Positions 9,384 to 17,766 of a stretch of 64,000 bases of DNA are shown here, one piece after another. The position numbers and the translations under genes are program-made. Position 1 is the first letter of the stretch; every line of letters begins with the position of its first letter. Source of the stretch: Sinorhizobium shofinae (lineage in GTDB: Bacteria; Pseudomonadota; Alphaproteobacteria; Rhizobiales; Rhizobiaceae); assembly GCA_001704765.1 (NCBI GenBank), contig MBFK01000066.1, forward strand, positions 52,624 to 116,623, written 5' to 3'. Below the pieces are notes generated by a model. The model did no database searches and was not told the DNA's origin. It saw only the letters and a program-made list of their open reading frames with translations.

Positions 9384-10490
9384 TCAGATATCCAGCGTCA
9401 TGACGACCGGACAATGGTCGGAGGCCTTGGGTCGGTCCCAGCCGGTGCGCGGATAACGCTCCACCTCCTGCCCCGCGGGAAAGATCGTCCGGTAGGGCTG
9501 GCCGGCGCGGACGATCTCCGGAATACGGCCGACATTGCGCCGCGCAAGGGCCGGTGACAACCAGATGTAGTCGAGCTGGCAGAGGTGCCGCTCCTGCGGA
9601 CCGCGGCTGTGGAAGAGCGTCCAGCGATCAAGCACCGGCCGCCTCGACATGGGATTCTCGGCAAAGCCGTCATGGCTGAGAATATCGAGCGCGCTCATCT
9701 CTTCCTCGCGTGGTACGAATTCGTAGCCGTTGCGGCGGTCGCCGAGGATGACCACCTTCTCCTGATAATCGTTCATGTCCCCACAAATGGCGAACATCTT
9801 GTCGGCCGTATGGCCGCGGCCGAACCGGTTTTCGATGATATGGCGCACCGCCTTCGCTTCTGCGGCGCGAAGCGCCGTCGTCGCCTGTCGGCCGTCGAGG
9901 CCGTCGCGCGCCGGCCCCATCGATTTGAAATGCACCACATAGAGCGTTAGCGGCCGGCCGCCGACCCTCAAATCCACCTCCAGGCAGTCGCGCTTGAAGA
10001 TGCGATCGAGCGGGCGGTTCGTAAGTGCCAGTTCGTCGTTAAAAAGGTCGAGATCTTCATAGGTCAGCGCCGCATGGCTCTTGACCTCCCGGCATTCGAT
10101 CTTCTGCCCGTCGCGCGTCTCCTCGCGCATCAGCACCGCCACGTCGATGCCGCGAGAGTCGTTGCCTTCGATCAGATATTTCTGCCGGTATCCGTCGCCG
10201 ACCATGCGGAAGAGATAGCCATATTCGAAAGCCTGCAACGCCGCCATGTTGTCGGCCTCCTGCAGGCAGAGGATATCGGCATCGCAGTCGGCGATGGCCA
10301 GCGCCGACATCTGCCGCGTGTCGTCCGTATGCGCGATCGTGCGTGCCTCTTCCAGCCGCTGATACTCCGCCTCGCTGCGCACATCGAAAAGTCTCAGCAC
10401 CCGGTCCTGCTTGAGCTGGTTGCGAAAGCCTGAAAAATCAAAGCGGCTCAGGAGGTTCTCGATATTGAAGGTAGCGAGGCGAAGCGACAT
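9384..10490 (-). CDS. Endonuclease/exonuclease/phosphatase family protein
   Basis: The 368-residue protein opens with LRLATFNIENL, has ADILCLQEAD with the metal-binding Glu, CGDMNDY in the middle, and closes with SDHCPVVMTL, the catalytic Asp-His of the EEP fold. No signal peptide is visible, so it acts in the cytoplasm, on nucleic acid or a phosphoester. It is the first gene of a two-gene unit with the NUDIX hydrolase. Confidence 0.88.
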   Translation of the reverse strand: MSLRLATFNIENLLSRFDFSGFRNQLKQDRVLRLFDVRSEAEYQRLEEARTIAHTDDTRQMSALAIADCDADILCLQEADNMAALQAFEYGYLFRMVGDGYRQKYLIEGNDSRGIDVAVLMREETRDGQKIECREVKSHAALTYEDLDLFNDELALTNRPLDRIFKRDCLEVDLRVGGRPLTLYVVHFKSMGPARDGLDGRQATTALRAAEAKAVRHIIENRFGRGHTADKMFAICGDMNDYQEKVVILGDRRNGYEFVPREEEMSALDILSHDGFAENPMSRRPVLDRWTLFHSRGPQERHLCQLDYIWLSPALARRNVGRIPEIVRAGQPYRTIFPAGQEVERYPRTGWDRPKASDHCPVVMTLDI

Positions 10491-10607
10491 CGGGCAATCC
10501 GCAATTGGAAGTGCCGCGGAGCTTAGTGCTGGACGAGCAAAAGTGTAAAGCGCAACCTGCCCTTTAGCTCCAGATGTTGGATCGAGGGCGGCAGCCCGCT
10601 CTCCATT

Positions 10608-11051
10608 CTATCGCCTGACAGCAATCACTTGGCCGCGGCTGAAATAGGACAATTGCACCCTTCCGGATTGATTGCCGCCGATAACCCGCGCGGTCGATTT
10701 CGACAGGACAGACAGGATGCCGACATGGTAGCTCCGGCCGGTTCTGACGACAATGACGTCGCCCGGGCGTGCATAAGAGAGCTTGATCGGCGCGCCGAAC
10801 CGCAACCAGGACCGCGCGAAGCCATAGCTCTGCGGAGGTTGCCGACCGGACTTTCGGGCAATCATGCCCATGAAGTGACCGCACCAGGGCGTACGTGCGG
10901 GATTGATGCCGAGGGCGGCGCGCAGCCGTTTGTTGTGCTTGACCTCGTGCAGTCCCGCATATTGCTGGGCCTGGGCCAGCATGCCTGCCGACGCGGTGTC
11001 CGGTGATGTAAGCGCGACAAATGCCGCAGTCAGAAACGCCACAACCTTCAT
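10608..11051 (-). CDS. Secreted CHAP-like (TIGR02594-type) cysteine peptidase/amidase
   Basis: The 147-residue protein has a signal peptide (VVAFLTAAFVALTSPDTASA) and the NlpC/P60-CHAP-like pattern of TIGR02594 proteins: catalytic Cys57 in TPWCGHF, then ARPGDVIVV and His109 in SYHVGIL. It probably acts on peptidoglycan in the periplasm. Start ATG 11051 follows an AGGAGAC-like site. Single gene. Confidence 0.8.
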   Translation of the reverse strand: MKVVAFLTAAFVALTSPDTASAGMLAQAQQYAGLHEVKHNKRLRAALGINPARTPWCGHFMGMIARKSGRQPPQSYGFARSWLRFGAPIKLSYARPGDVIVVRTGRSYHVGILSVLSKSTARVIGGNQSGRVQLSYFSRGQVIAVRR

Positions 11052-11737
11052 GAGTTGGGTCTCCTTTGTGCGCGGACCGGCCTCATGCCGGCTTGCGCCC
11101 GCTCTGCGTCTCCGCCCATCGCACTAGGTTTGCCCTCCACAACGCGCAATTTTTGCACGCATAGAGCCGCCTGCGGCCGGAAGAGCTTCCCGAACGCAGA
11201 TGAAATGCTCCGGAATCAAAGGGCTAGAGCGTCCTTGATCGAGGCGTGCAACAACCCTGCGGGCCTGGCTTACCCAAGTCACCGCAAGGTCGAACCTTTG
11301 CATGGCTCCGCCCGAGAGCGGTGCCGCTCTGGCAACCATGCAAACTGCAACACGCCTACGCTACAACGTACGAAAGACTCTCTAGCGCTTTGAGGCTGCA
11401 CATCTCCTCTCGCCGAAGCCCGATGTCGGGTTCTAGGCTCGAAGTTGCAGCCGGCCCGCGAACTGCAATGGCCGTACCCCAACCTGATGGCGGTCGCTGT
11501 GCGAGATATGGAATTCCCCTGCCAGCCGTTGGTCAGCGGTGAGGACTTTGCGGGTGAGGTGCAGCGAAATTGTGGCAAAGATCGCGCCTAACGTGCGCAA
11601 GGCGCGCATTTCTACGTCTATCTGGCTGAACTGACCCTAAAATGGCGCGCCGTCCCCGCCATGCACCGAGATTTTGCGCGCGTGCAATTCTGGCTCACCA
11701 CCCGCGTAGCGCGCGTGGCAGCACTGAAAGAGTGCCG
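11052..11737. other. 686-base region without a recognisable gene
   Basis: Short open frames occur on both strands, but none has a plausible start with a ribosome site and a protein-like composition. I see no insertion sequence or tRNA. It separates the CHAP-type gene from gfa and may contain decayed sequence; I cannot identify its origin. Confidence 0.5.
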
Positions 11738-12313
11738 CTATTGCTTCAGCGCGCCACTCTTCTTCGCTGTCCAGGCAGCAATGAAGTCCATGAGATCGGG
11801 CGACAGGCAGTCGTAGGGTTCAAGGCCGAGCTGCCTTAGGTGATTGCGGACCGAATTCATTCTGGAGGGGTCGATGCCCGCCTCGATGATCGACGAAACG
11901 AAGGCCGCGAAAGTGGGTTCCGGCCATCCGCGCTCCTGGAAGCGTTCCGGATGAATGAAATCGAGCCCCTGGAACGCGTGCTCGCGCTCGACCGGCCCAT
12001 ACATATGCACGCCGCATTCCCGGCACCGATGGCGTCGGATCAGCGCCGTCGGATCGACGATCTCCAGCTTGTCGCCGTTTTCAATCACGCTGACATTCTG
12101 ATGAGGGGTGACCGCCACGATGGAAAAAGTTGCATCGGCCGGTTTCCAGCATTTCGTGCAACCGCAGGCGTGATTGTGCGCGATTCCGCCGGATATCCTG
12201 ACTTTGACCGGGCGGTCCGTGCAGGCGCAGACCAGCGTGCCGCCGCTGAAGCCAGGATCGCCCTTGGCGATGCCGTTGTCGAGCCATGGATGCAGTGAAA
12301 TAGGGGTTTCCAT
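11738..12313 (-). CDS. gfa: S-(hydroxymethyl)glutathione synthase / glutathione-dependent formaldehyde-activating enzyme
   Basis: The 191-residue protein has the zinc-binding cysteines of the GFA fold: [16 protein letters not shown] and [10 protein letters not shown]. Length and the sequence [13 protein letters not shown] match Gfa, which speeds the joining of formaldehyde and glutathione in the cytosolic formaldehyde oxidation route. Start ATG 12313 follows GAGGGAGG. No GSH-dependent formaldehyde dehydrogenase gene is next to it here. Confidence 0.9.
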   Translation of the reverse strand: METPISLHPWLDNGIAKGDPGFSGGTLVCACTDRPVKVRISGGIAHNHACGCTKCWKPADATFSIVAVTPHQNVSVIENGDKLEIVDPTALIRRHRCRECGVHMYGPVEREHAFQGLDFIHPERFQERGWPEPTFAAFVSSIIEAGIDPSRMNSVRNHLRQLGLEPYDCLSPDLMDFIAAWTAKKSGALKQ

Positions 12314-12564
12314 TCGATCCTCCCTCGGCCGGTTTGCACCCCGGTGCCGCACCTCTCCGGGTTCGTGCAATCCTCTCGATAAAGCGTTGATTTACCTCCA
12401 GACATTGGCCGCAGCCCGCGCGCCGGCGGATAGACCGCGGCTTTCAGCCACGAGAATAGCACTGAACGCCCCTGTTGCCGAATGCCATATGGAGGCGGCC
12501 GCCCCAAGACCGCTTACGTTGCCATAGAGGGTCGAACTAAGCCCAGGGGGCCTCATCGCCGAAT

Positions 12565-13902
12565 CTAGCGCACCAGCCGGATAGTGCCGGGATAATTGAA
12601 CTGCGTGTTCGCCAGTTCAGCACTGCAATCCATCTTGAATGTGCTGTTGCCGATGAGGGTGATTTCCTGGGCGATCAGCCTGATGCACTCGCCGCTCGTC
12701 GAACCGTTGCCGGAGTATTGCAGTTCCGAGACGTCTGGCAGGTAGATGATCCCGGTAAGCGATGACTGGCTGTTGCCGTTGATGATCGCCGCCGCCTCGT
12801 TTCCATGCTCGGCTACGATCGAGAAGCCGGCCCAGTCTCCCTCGAGCGAGGGGGAGATGTTGAAGGTAGCGCCACCGTTGATCTTGACCTGTGCATCGTT
12901 CATCAGAAAGAACGTCACGCCCTCGCCGGTAACGACTGTCTGGCTTCCAAGCTCGAGCCGGCCGCCGTCGATGATATAGTTGCCGGGCTCGAGCTTGATG
13001 GCCCCTTTGAGTTCGAGCGTTCCATAGGTCCCGGGTTTTAGCGTGACGACGTAGCCCGTCGCATTCTTCGGCGTCTTGCCGGTCCCGTTGCAATCGCCGT
13101 TGCCGCCGCCGCCAGTGACGTAATTCTGGCCGCAACCGGAAAGATCGACCCAGGTGGAGGTCTTGGGAAACGCCTTGCTTGCAAAGGGATCCGCAACGCG
13201 CGGCGATCCTTCTACCGCGCTCTCGCAAGCCAGCGTCACATCCTGCGGCGACCCATAGATGGCACCGGCCGCGTAAAGACATTCGGCCGTCAGTTTGCCC
13301 GTTCCGCCAATATAGATCGACTGACCGTCGTTCGAATTGGAGATGACCGAGCATCCGGTCAGGTCCACCACGGAACTGCCGCTGACATCGAATGCCCGAT
13401 CAGCCGTGTGGTGGAGCGCCAGGATGCAAGCTTCTGCGCCGGCGGCGCGTGCGGCAATGGCCTGGCGCCTGATCTGTAGCGGCGTGCGTTCGAGAAAGAT
13501 GGGCGTGTACTCGAAGACGAATTCCGCGGCGGCCGTGTCTTCGTTTGCGTCACGTGTGAACGTAACCGCCAACGCGTTTTCAGTGTCCGTGTCCGTCGGC
13601 GCAGCCAAAGCTTCGACAACGTTTTCCTCCGGCAGCGAATAGTTGCTCCAGAAGAACTTTTTTGCTTCCTCTTGAGCTGCCTCTTCCGTCGCGCCCTCGC
13701 CATAGGCCCTGACAGAACTGATCGCCGCGGCATCCAGCGCATTCTGGATTTTCTCCGCTTCGAGATAGGCGCCAACAAGATCGATCGCTATTGCAGCCGC
13801 CCCGATTATCGGCACGAAGGCAATTGCCCCGAGCACTGCAAAATTACCATCTCTGTTGCCTGCCAGACCCTTGAGATGCAAGCGGAACTTCCCGGCCCTC
13901 AT
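12565..13902 (-). CDS. TadG-like pilus-assembly-type protein (Flp pilus family)
   Basis: The 445-residue protein has a short basic leader and one N-terminal membrane segment (FAVLGAIAFVPIIGAAAIAIDL) followed by EAEKIQNALDAAA, the classic start of TadE/TadG-type proteins. The rest is periplasmic and rich in Gly, Ser and Thr. No other tad genes are next to it, so it is an orphan. Start ATG 13902 follows GGGGAGGGGAAGG. Cysteines occur in the C-terminal half (for example GCSVIS, CGQNY, GDCNG). Confidence 0.75.
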   Translation of the reverse strand: MRAGKFRLHLKGLAGNRDGNFAVLGAIAFVPIIGAAAIAIDLVGAYLEAEKIQNALDAAAISSVRAYGEGATEEAAQEEAKKFFWSNYSLPEENVVEALAAPTDTDTENALAVTFTRDANEDTAAAEFVFEYTPIFLERTPLQIRRQAIAARAAGAEACILALHHTADRAFDVSGSSVVDLTGCSVISNSNDGQSIYIGGTGKLTAECLYAAGAIYGSPQDVTLACESAVEGSPRVADPFASKAFPKTSTWVDLSGCGQNYVTGGGGNGDCNGTGKTPKNATGYVVTLKPGTYGTLELKGAIKLEPGNYIIDGGRLELGSQTVVTGEGVTFFLMNDAQVKINGGATFNISPSLEGDWAGFSIVAEHGNEAAAIINGNSQSSLTGIIYLPDVSELQYSGNGSTSGECIRLIAQEITLIGNSTFKMDCSAELANTQFNYPGTIRLVR

Positions 13903-14071
13903 AGCCTTCCCCTCCCCCGAAACAGGACATATCGCCAATCTAAGCAAGACCTAATTCACAATTCGTTAGGAATTATCTCAGCCTTTTAGGAAAATTCGAG
14001 GAATATGGTCTTGAGCGGTGCAGCCAGGGGGGATCATGCTGGGTGAGACGCGCGGTCGGGCCAGTATATTT

Positions 14072-14197
14072 CTACCCCCACGCCGCTTCGTTCTTATTTT
14101 CGTAATCGCTGAACGCCTTTACGAGCCTGCTAAGCACCTCGGCTGATGTCTCGAACGTGGCTTTGAACTGAGGCTCGTAGACTTTGGTGCGCCTCCG
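14072..14197 (-). other. Short protein-like reading frame, possible gene remnant
   Basis: Ending at TAG 14072-14074, one reverse frame gives KVYEPQFKATFETSAEVLSR and goes on to LVKAFSDYENKNEAAWG. The composition looks like the helical C-terminus of a real protein, but upstream the frame loses that character and has no start with a ribosome site. I do not recognise the family. It may be a leftover 3' end or chance. Confidence 0.25.
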
Positions 14198-14204
14198 CCC
14201 GAGA

Positions 14205-14240
14205 AAAGGCGGGGCGGAATGCTGCCATCCCGCCCCGTTT
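14205..14240 (-). terminator. Rho-independent terminator of the RTX gene
   Basis: On the reverse strand CGGGGCGGGA pairs with TTCCGCCCCG (one G-U pair) and is followed by CCTTTTCT. It begins about 30 bases after the RTX stop codon, where a terminator is expected. Confidence 0.75.
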
Positions 14241-14270
14241 CGCGATCAGAAAGGCTTTTAGCGAAGCCGA

Positions 14271-17240
14271 TTAGAACAGCGAGAAGTCGCTGGTCGAAAG
14301 CGTCGTGACGCCCTTGAGGATCGCCACCAGTTCGAGGTCCGCCTCCGTGCCCTTGCCGTCTGCGTCGAACCACAGCCGGCCGTTGTCCGACTCGAACAGG
14401 AAGGTGCCCTTGCTGCTCGTCGCCACCGGATCGGCGCCGACGACGAGCGTGACAGTCGCGTCAGCGGCGGCAATGCCGTAGTCGCTGCGGTCGATCAGCA
14501 GCTTGTCCTGGCCGCCGGTGAAGTCGGTGATGACGTCGCCCTCGCCGTCCCGGCCGGAGCGGTCGAAGACGAAGAGGTCGTTGCCGGTACCGCCGCTCAG
14601 CCAGTCGTCGCCGGCGCCGCCGTTCAGCCGGTCCGCGCCGCCGCGCCCGTCGAGAATGTCGTCGGCCCCGCCGCCGTTGAAGATGTTCGCCGCGGCGTCG
14701 CCGCGGATGACGTCGTCATTGGCGCTGCCGTTGATGATCTCGAAATTCTTGACCGTCAGGCCCTGCGCCATGCCGCGGTTCGCCGCCTGGTTCTGCAGAT
14801 CGAGCACGACCGAGGTCTCGCTGGCGCTGCCGAAGGAGAGCGTATCTGTCCCGGCGCCACCGTCGAAGACATCCGTTCCGCTGAAAATGGTGCGCATCAA
14901 CGTGTCGTTTCCAGCGTCACCGAAGAGGCTGTCGTTGCCTGCCCCGTCGCGCAGCACGTCATCGCCGCTTCCACCGCGAAGCGTGTCGTCGCCGGCATTG
15001 CCCTCCAGTCGGTCGCCGAGGCTGCCGCCTGTGACCGTATCCTTGCCCGCGCTGCCGAAGTAGTTCAGCACCTCGAACCCCTTGAACAAGGTCGTCGTGT
15101 CGAGGGTGGCGCTGCCGGTCGTGAAGCTGAAGGAAATGTCCTTTGTCTGGTTGCTCGCATCGAGATCGAGCGTATCGGTGCCGGTGCCGCCGTCGGCAGC
15201 GTCACCGATCCCGGCAAAGACACGGTCGTTGCCGTCTTCGCCGGAGATCTTGTCCCGACCCCCATAAAAGCCGACGCCGTCGCCAGAGAGCGTGTCGTTG
15301 CCGAGGCCACCCTGCAGCGTATCATTGCCGAGATTGCCTGCGAGCACGTCGTCGCCGGCACCGCCGGTCAGGCTGTCGTGGCCGAGCCCGCCGTGCAATG
15401 CGTCATTCAACGCACCGCCGACGAAGATATCGTTGCCGCTGCCGCCGATGAGTTTCACACGCTCGACATTCTTGACCGTGACCGGAGCATTGGTGACGGT
15501 GACAGAGGGCGACAATTTGAAGGTGATTCCCGCACTGTATTTGGAGAAATCGATCGACGCGAAATCCGTACCCACTCCGCCATCCAGCGTAAGCTTGCCG
15601 ACGGACGCGCTCCGGTCGAAAGAGTCGTTGCCAATTCCGAGATCGACCGTGTTATGAGCGGTCACGCCGCTACTGTCTCCGACATTGACCGTGTCGTTGC
15701 CGTCGCCCGCGTTGATGACATTGGTGCCGCCAAAGTCGACGAGGTGGTCGTTACCGGCGCCGGAGGACAGGTTGTCGTTGCCGGTGCCGCCATCGAGCAG
15801 GTCCGAGCCAGCGGTGCCGATCAGCGTGTCGTTGCCGGCATAGCCGGAGAAGCTGACGCTTTGAGCGGTGCCGACCGACTTCACGATGTCATTGCCCGAG
15901 CCGAAGAGGACCTGGTAACGCTCGAAGTTCTTGATCGAGGTTCCCTCCGAAAGCGTAGCGTCCGCGTCCGTCGCGGAGAACGTCAGGCCCGCCGTCGACG
16001 ACCGCCGGTCAACGACCACAAAGTCGTTCCCAACTCCGCCATCGGCCTTGTCTGCCCCGCCATCGCCCAGGTCCACCCGGTCCGCTCCATCACCGGCAAA
16101 GACGCTGTCCTTGCCGAGACCGCTTCTCACATAATCGTCACCGGCTCCGCCGTTGACGATGTCATCACCCGCGCCGCTGTCGATGAAATCGGTGCCGGCA
16201 CCAGTGGTGATCGTGTTGGCGCCGGTTCCCGTGGCATAGATGCTGTAATTTTCCATGCCGACGAAGGTCGTACCGCCGGCCACCGTGTTGATCACAGTTG
16301 CCGCTTTCACGGTGAAATTGCCGGTGAAGTTCGTCAGGACGAGGGTATCATTGCCGCCGGCGTCGGTGATCGTGTCCTTGCCCTCACCATAGCGATAGGT
16401 GACAGTGTCGTTACCTGCCCCTCCCTCGACCTTGTCATCGCCGACGCCGCCGTCGAGTGAGTTGTTGCCGTTGCCGCCGTTCAGGCTGTCGATTCCGTCG
16501 CCGCCAAACACATAGTCGTCACCGTCATCGCCGAACAGGCTGTCATTGCCAAGTCCGCCGAGAATGGAGTCCGTTCCGCTGCCGCCATGAGCCTCGTCAT
16601 TGCCGCTGTCGCCGGTAAGCATATCGCTTCCCGCTTCCCCTGTGAGGACATCGTCACCATCACCACCAGTAAGGTAGTCGGCCCCGTAGCCGCCCTTCAG
16701 CGTATCCAGACCGAGCCCACCCATCAGGCTGTCGGAGCCTCGACCGCCGGTGAGCTTGTCATCACCGTCGCCGCCCATGAGAATGTCGCTGTAGTTGCCA
16801 CCGGTGATCGTATCAGCGAAATCGGTGCCGGTGATGTTAAAGGCTTCGACATTTGTCGCCTGTATGTTGCCGATCAAGGTCTGCGGCGTGATCCAGTCCC
16901 GGATCGTGATGTTCACACCTGTGGTGAGATCGGAATAGTCGACCATCAGGCGGTCCGTGCCCGAACCGCCATCGACGATGTCGCCGGTCCCGGAAAGCGG
17001 CACGTCCGCCATGATCGTGTCCTGACCGGAGCCGCCATTGACAGTGTCGCTTTCGTCTCCGCCATCGAGAAAGTCATTGCCACTGTTGCCGTTCAGCGTG
17101 TCTTTCCCGACATCACCGAAGATAAAGTCACCTTGGAATGAGCCGTTGAGGATATCGTTTCCGCTGAAGCCGAAAATCTGGTCCGTACCGAAATCGCCAT
17201 TCAGCGTATCAGCGCCGTCCGTACCCGGTATGCTTTTCAT
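14271..17240 (-). CDS. Large RTX (haemolysin-type calcium-binding repeat) secreted protein
   Basis: The 989-residue acidic protein is made almost wholly of glycine-aspartate nonapeptides (GGxGxDxUx), from about residue 7 to about residue 920, in several blocks separated by beta-type linkers such as DRLMVDYSDLTTGVNI. It lacks an N-terminal signal peptide and ends with a typical type I secretion tail, LFVFDRSGRDGEGDVITDF and a final SDFSLF. It is therefore predicted to be exported by an ABC/MFP/TolC system not present in this window, and to fold on calcium outside the cell. No enzymatic domain is visible. Start ATG 17240 follows AGGAGAAA; an in-frame ATG at 17270 is less well placed. It is divergent from a SARP-type regulator. 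Confidence 0.92.
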   Translation of the reverse strand: MKSIPGTDGADTLNGDFGTDQIFGFSGNDILNGSFQGDFIFGDVGKDTLNGNSGNDFLDGGDESDTVNGGSGQDTIMADVPLSGTGDIVDGGSGTDRLMVDYSDLTTGVNITIRDWITPQTLIGNIQATNVEAFNITGTDFADTITGGNYSDILMGGDGDDKLTGGRGSDSLMGGLGLDTLKGGYGADYLTGGDGDDVLTGEAGSDMLTGDSGNDEAHGGSGTDSILGGLGNDSLFGDDGDDYVFGGDGIDSLNGGNGNNSLDGGVGDDKVEGGAGNDTVTYRYGEGKDTITDAGGNDTLVLTNFTGNFTVKAATVINTVAGGTTFVGMENYSIYATGTGANTITTGAGTDFIDSGAGDDIVNGGAGDDYVRSGLGKDSVFAGDGADRVDLGDGGADKADGGVGNDFVVVDRRSSTAGLTFSATDADATLSEGTSIKNFERYQVLFGSGNDIVKSVGTAQSVSFSGYAGNDTLIGTAGSDLLDGGTGNDNLSSGAGNDHLVDFGGTNVINAGDGNDTVNVGDSSGVTAHNTVDLGIGNDSFDRSASVGKLTLDGGVGTDFASIDFSKYSAGITFKLSPSVTVTNAPVTVKNVERVKLIGGSGNDIFVGGALNDALHGGLGHDSLTGGAGDDVLAGNLGNDTLQGGLGNDTLSGDGVGFYGGRDKISGEDGNDRVFAGIGDAADGGTGTDTLDLDASNQTKDISFSFTTGSATLDTTTLFKGFEVLNYFGSAGKDTVTGGSLGDRLEGNAGDDTLRGGSGDDVLRDGAGNDSLFGDAGNDTLMRTIFSGTDVFDGGAGTDTLSFGSASETSVVLDLQNQAANRGMAQGLTVKNFEIINGSANDDVIRGDAAANIFNGGGADDILDGRGGADRLNGGAGDDWLSGGTGNDLFVFDRSGRDGEGDVITDFTGGQDKLLIDRSDYGIAAADATVTLVVGADPVATSSKGTFLFESDNGRLWFDADGKGTEADLELVAILKGVTTLSTSDFSLF

Positions 17241-17766
17241 TTGTTTCTCCTGAATATCTGTTGGCATAGAAACTTCGTTCGCCGGCAAGGGAGCGGCGTC
17301 TAAGCAGATCTAAGTTTTTCGGGAATGCTGCCGCGGCTGGACGCCGGCGGCCTACGTTTGAGAGGACGCCTTCGCTAGTGGTTCTTGATCATGGCCTTAT
17401 CTCTTCGGTGCCGGACGACCTACGTCCATGTCCGCCATATTGTTCAGAAAAATCCGGCGCGGTGTTCCCATGGAAACAGCCGGAGAAGGGTGAAGAACTT
17501 TACTCCGATCGTCACGAGCAACGCGATGGAGCGAGCGGATCATGCTGAAAGTCTTGAGTTTCTTCCCCGATTGTGGTCGACGTTGTTTTTTCCTCTGACG
17601 CGATCACGACGGCTCACAACGTTCCACCCGACATGAATGCCGCGCTGCCGCATGCATATTCCACCCGTTGGCGCCGAAGGGCGTCTCGCGTTTCGATGCC
17701 GCTTGTCGCATTGGTGCGCACCCGATTTGAAAACTGAACATAAGCCGTCCGTGAAAAGAGCGTGAA
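17241..17766. other. 526-base divergent promoter region between RTX gene and SARP regulator
   Basis: No convincing gene is present; a frame of 83 codons at 17385-17636 has no ribosome site and an unlikely composition. The stretch should hold the promoters of both divergent genes and possibly SARP binding sites. I saw no clear direct repeats by eye. Confidence 0.5.

Noticed and set aside
15378..16460. Forward open frame of 360 codons within the RTX region
   Set aside because: It mirrors the repeats of the RTX gene on the other strand and has no start signal.
14271..17240. RTX repeats as intergenic tandem DNA repeats
   Set aside because: They are variable at the DNA level and conserved as GGxGxDxUx in protein, so they are coding.
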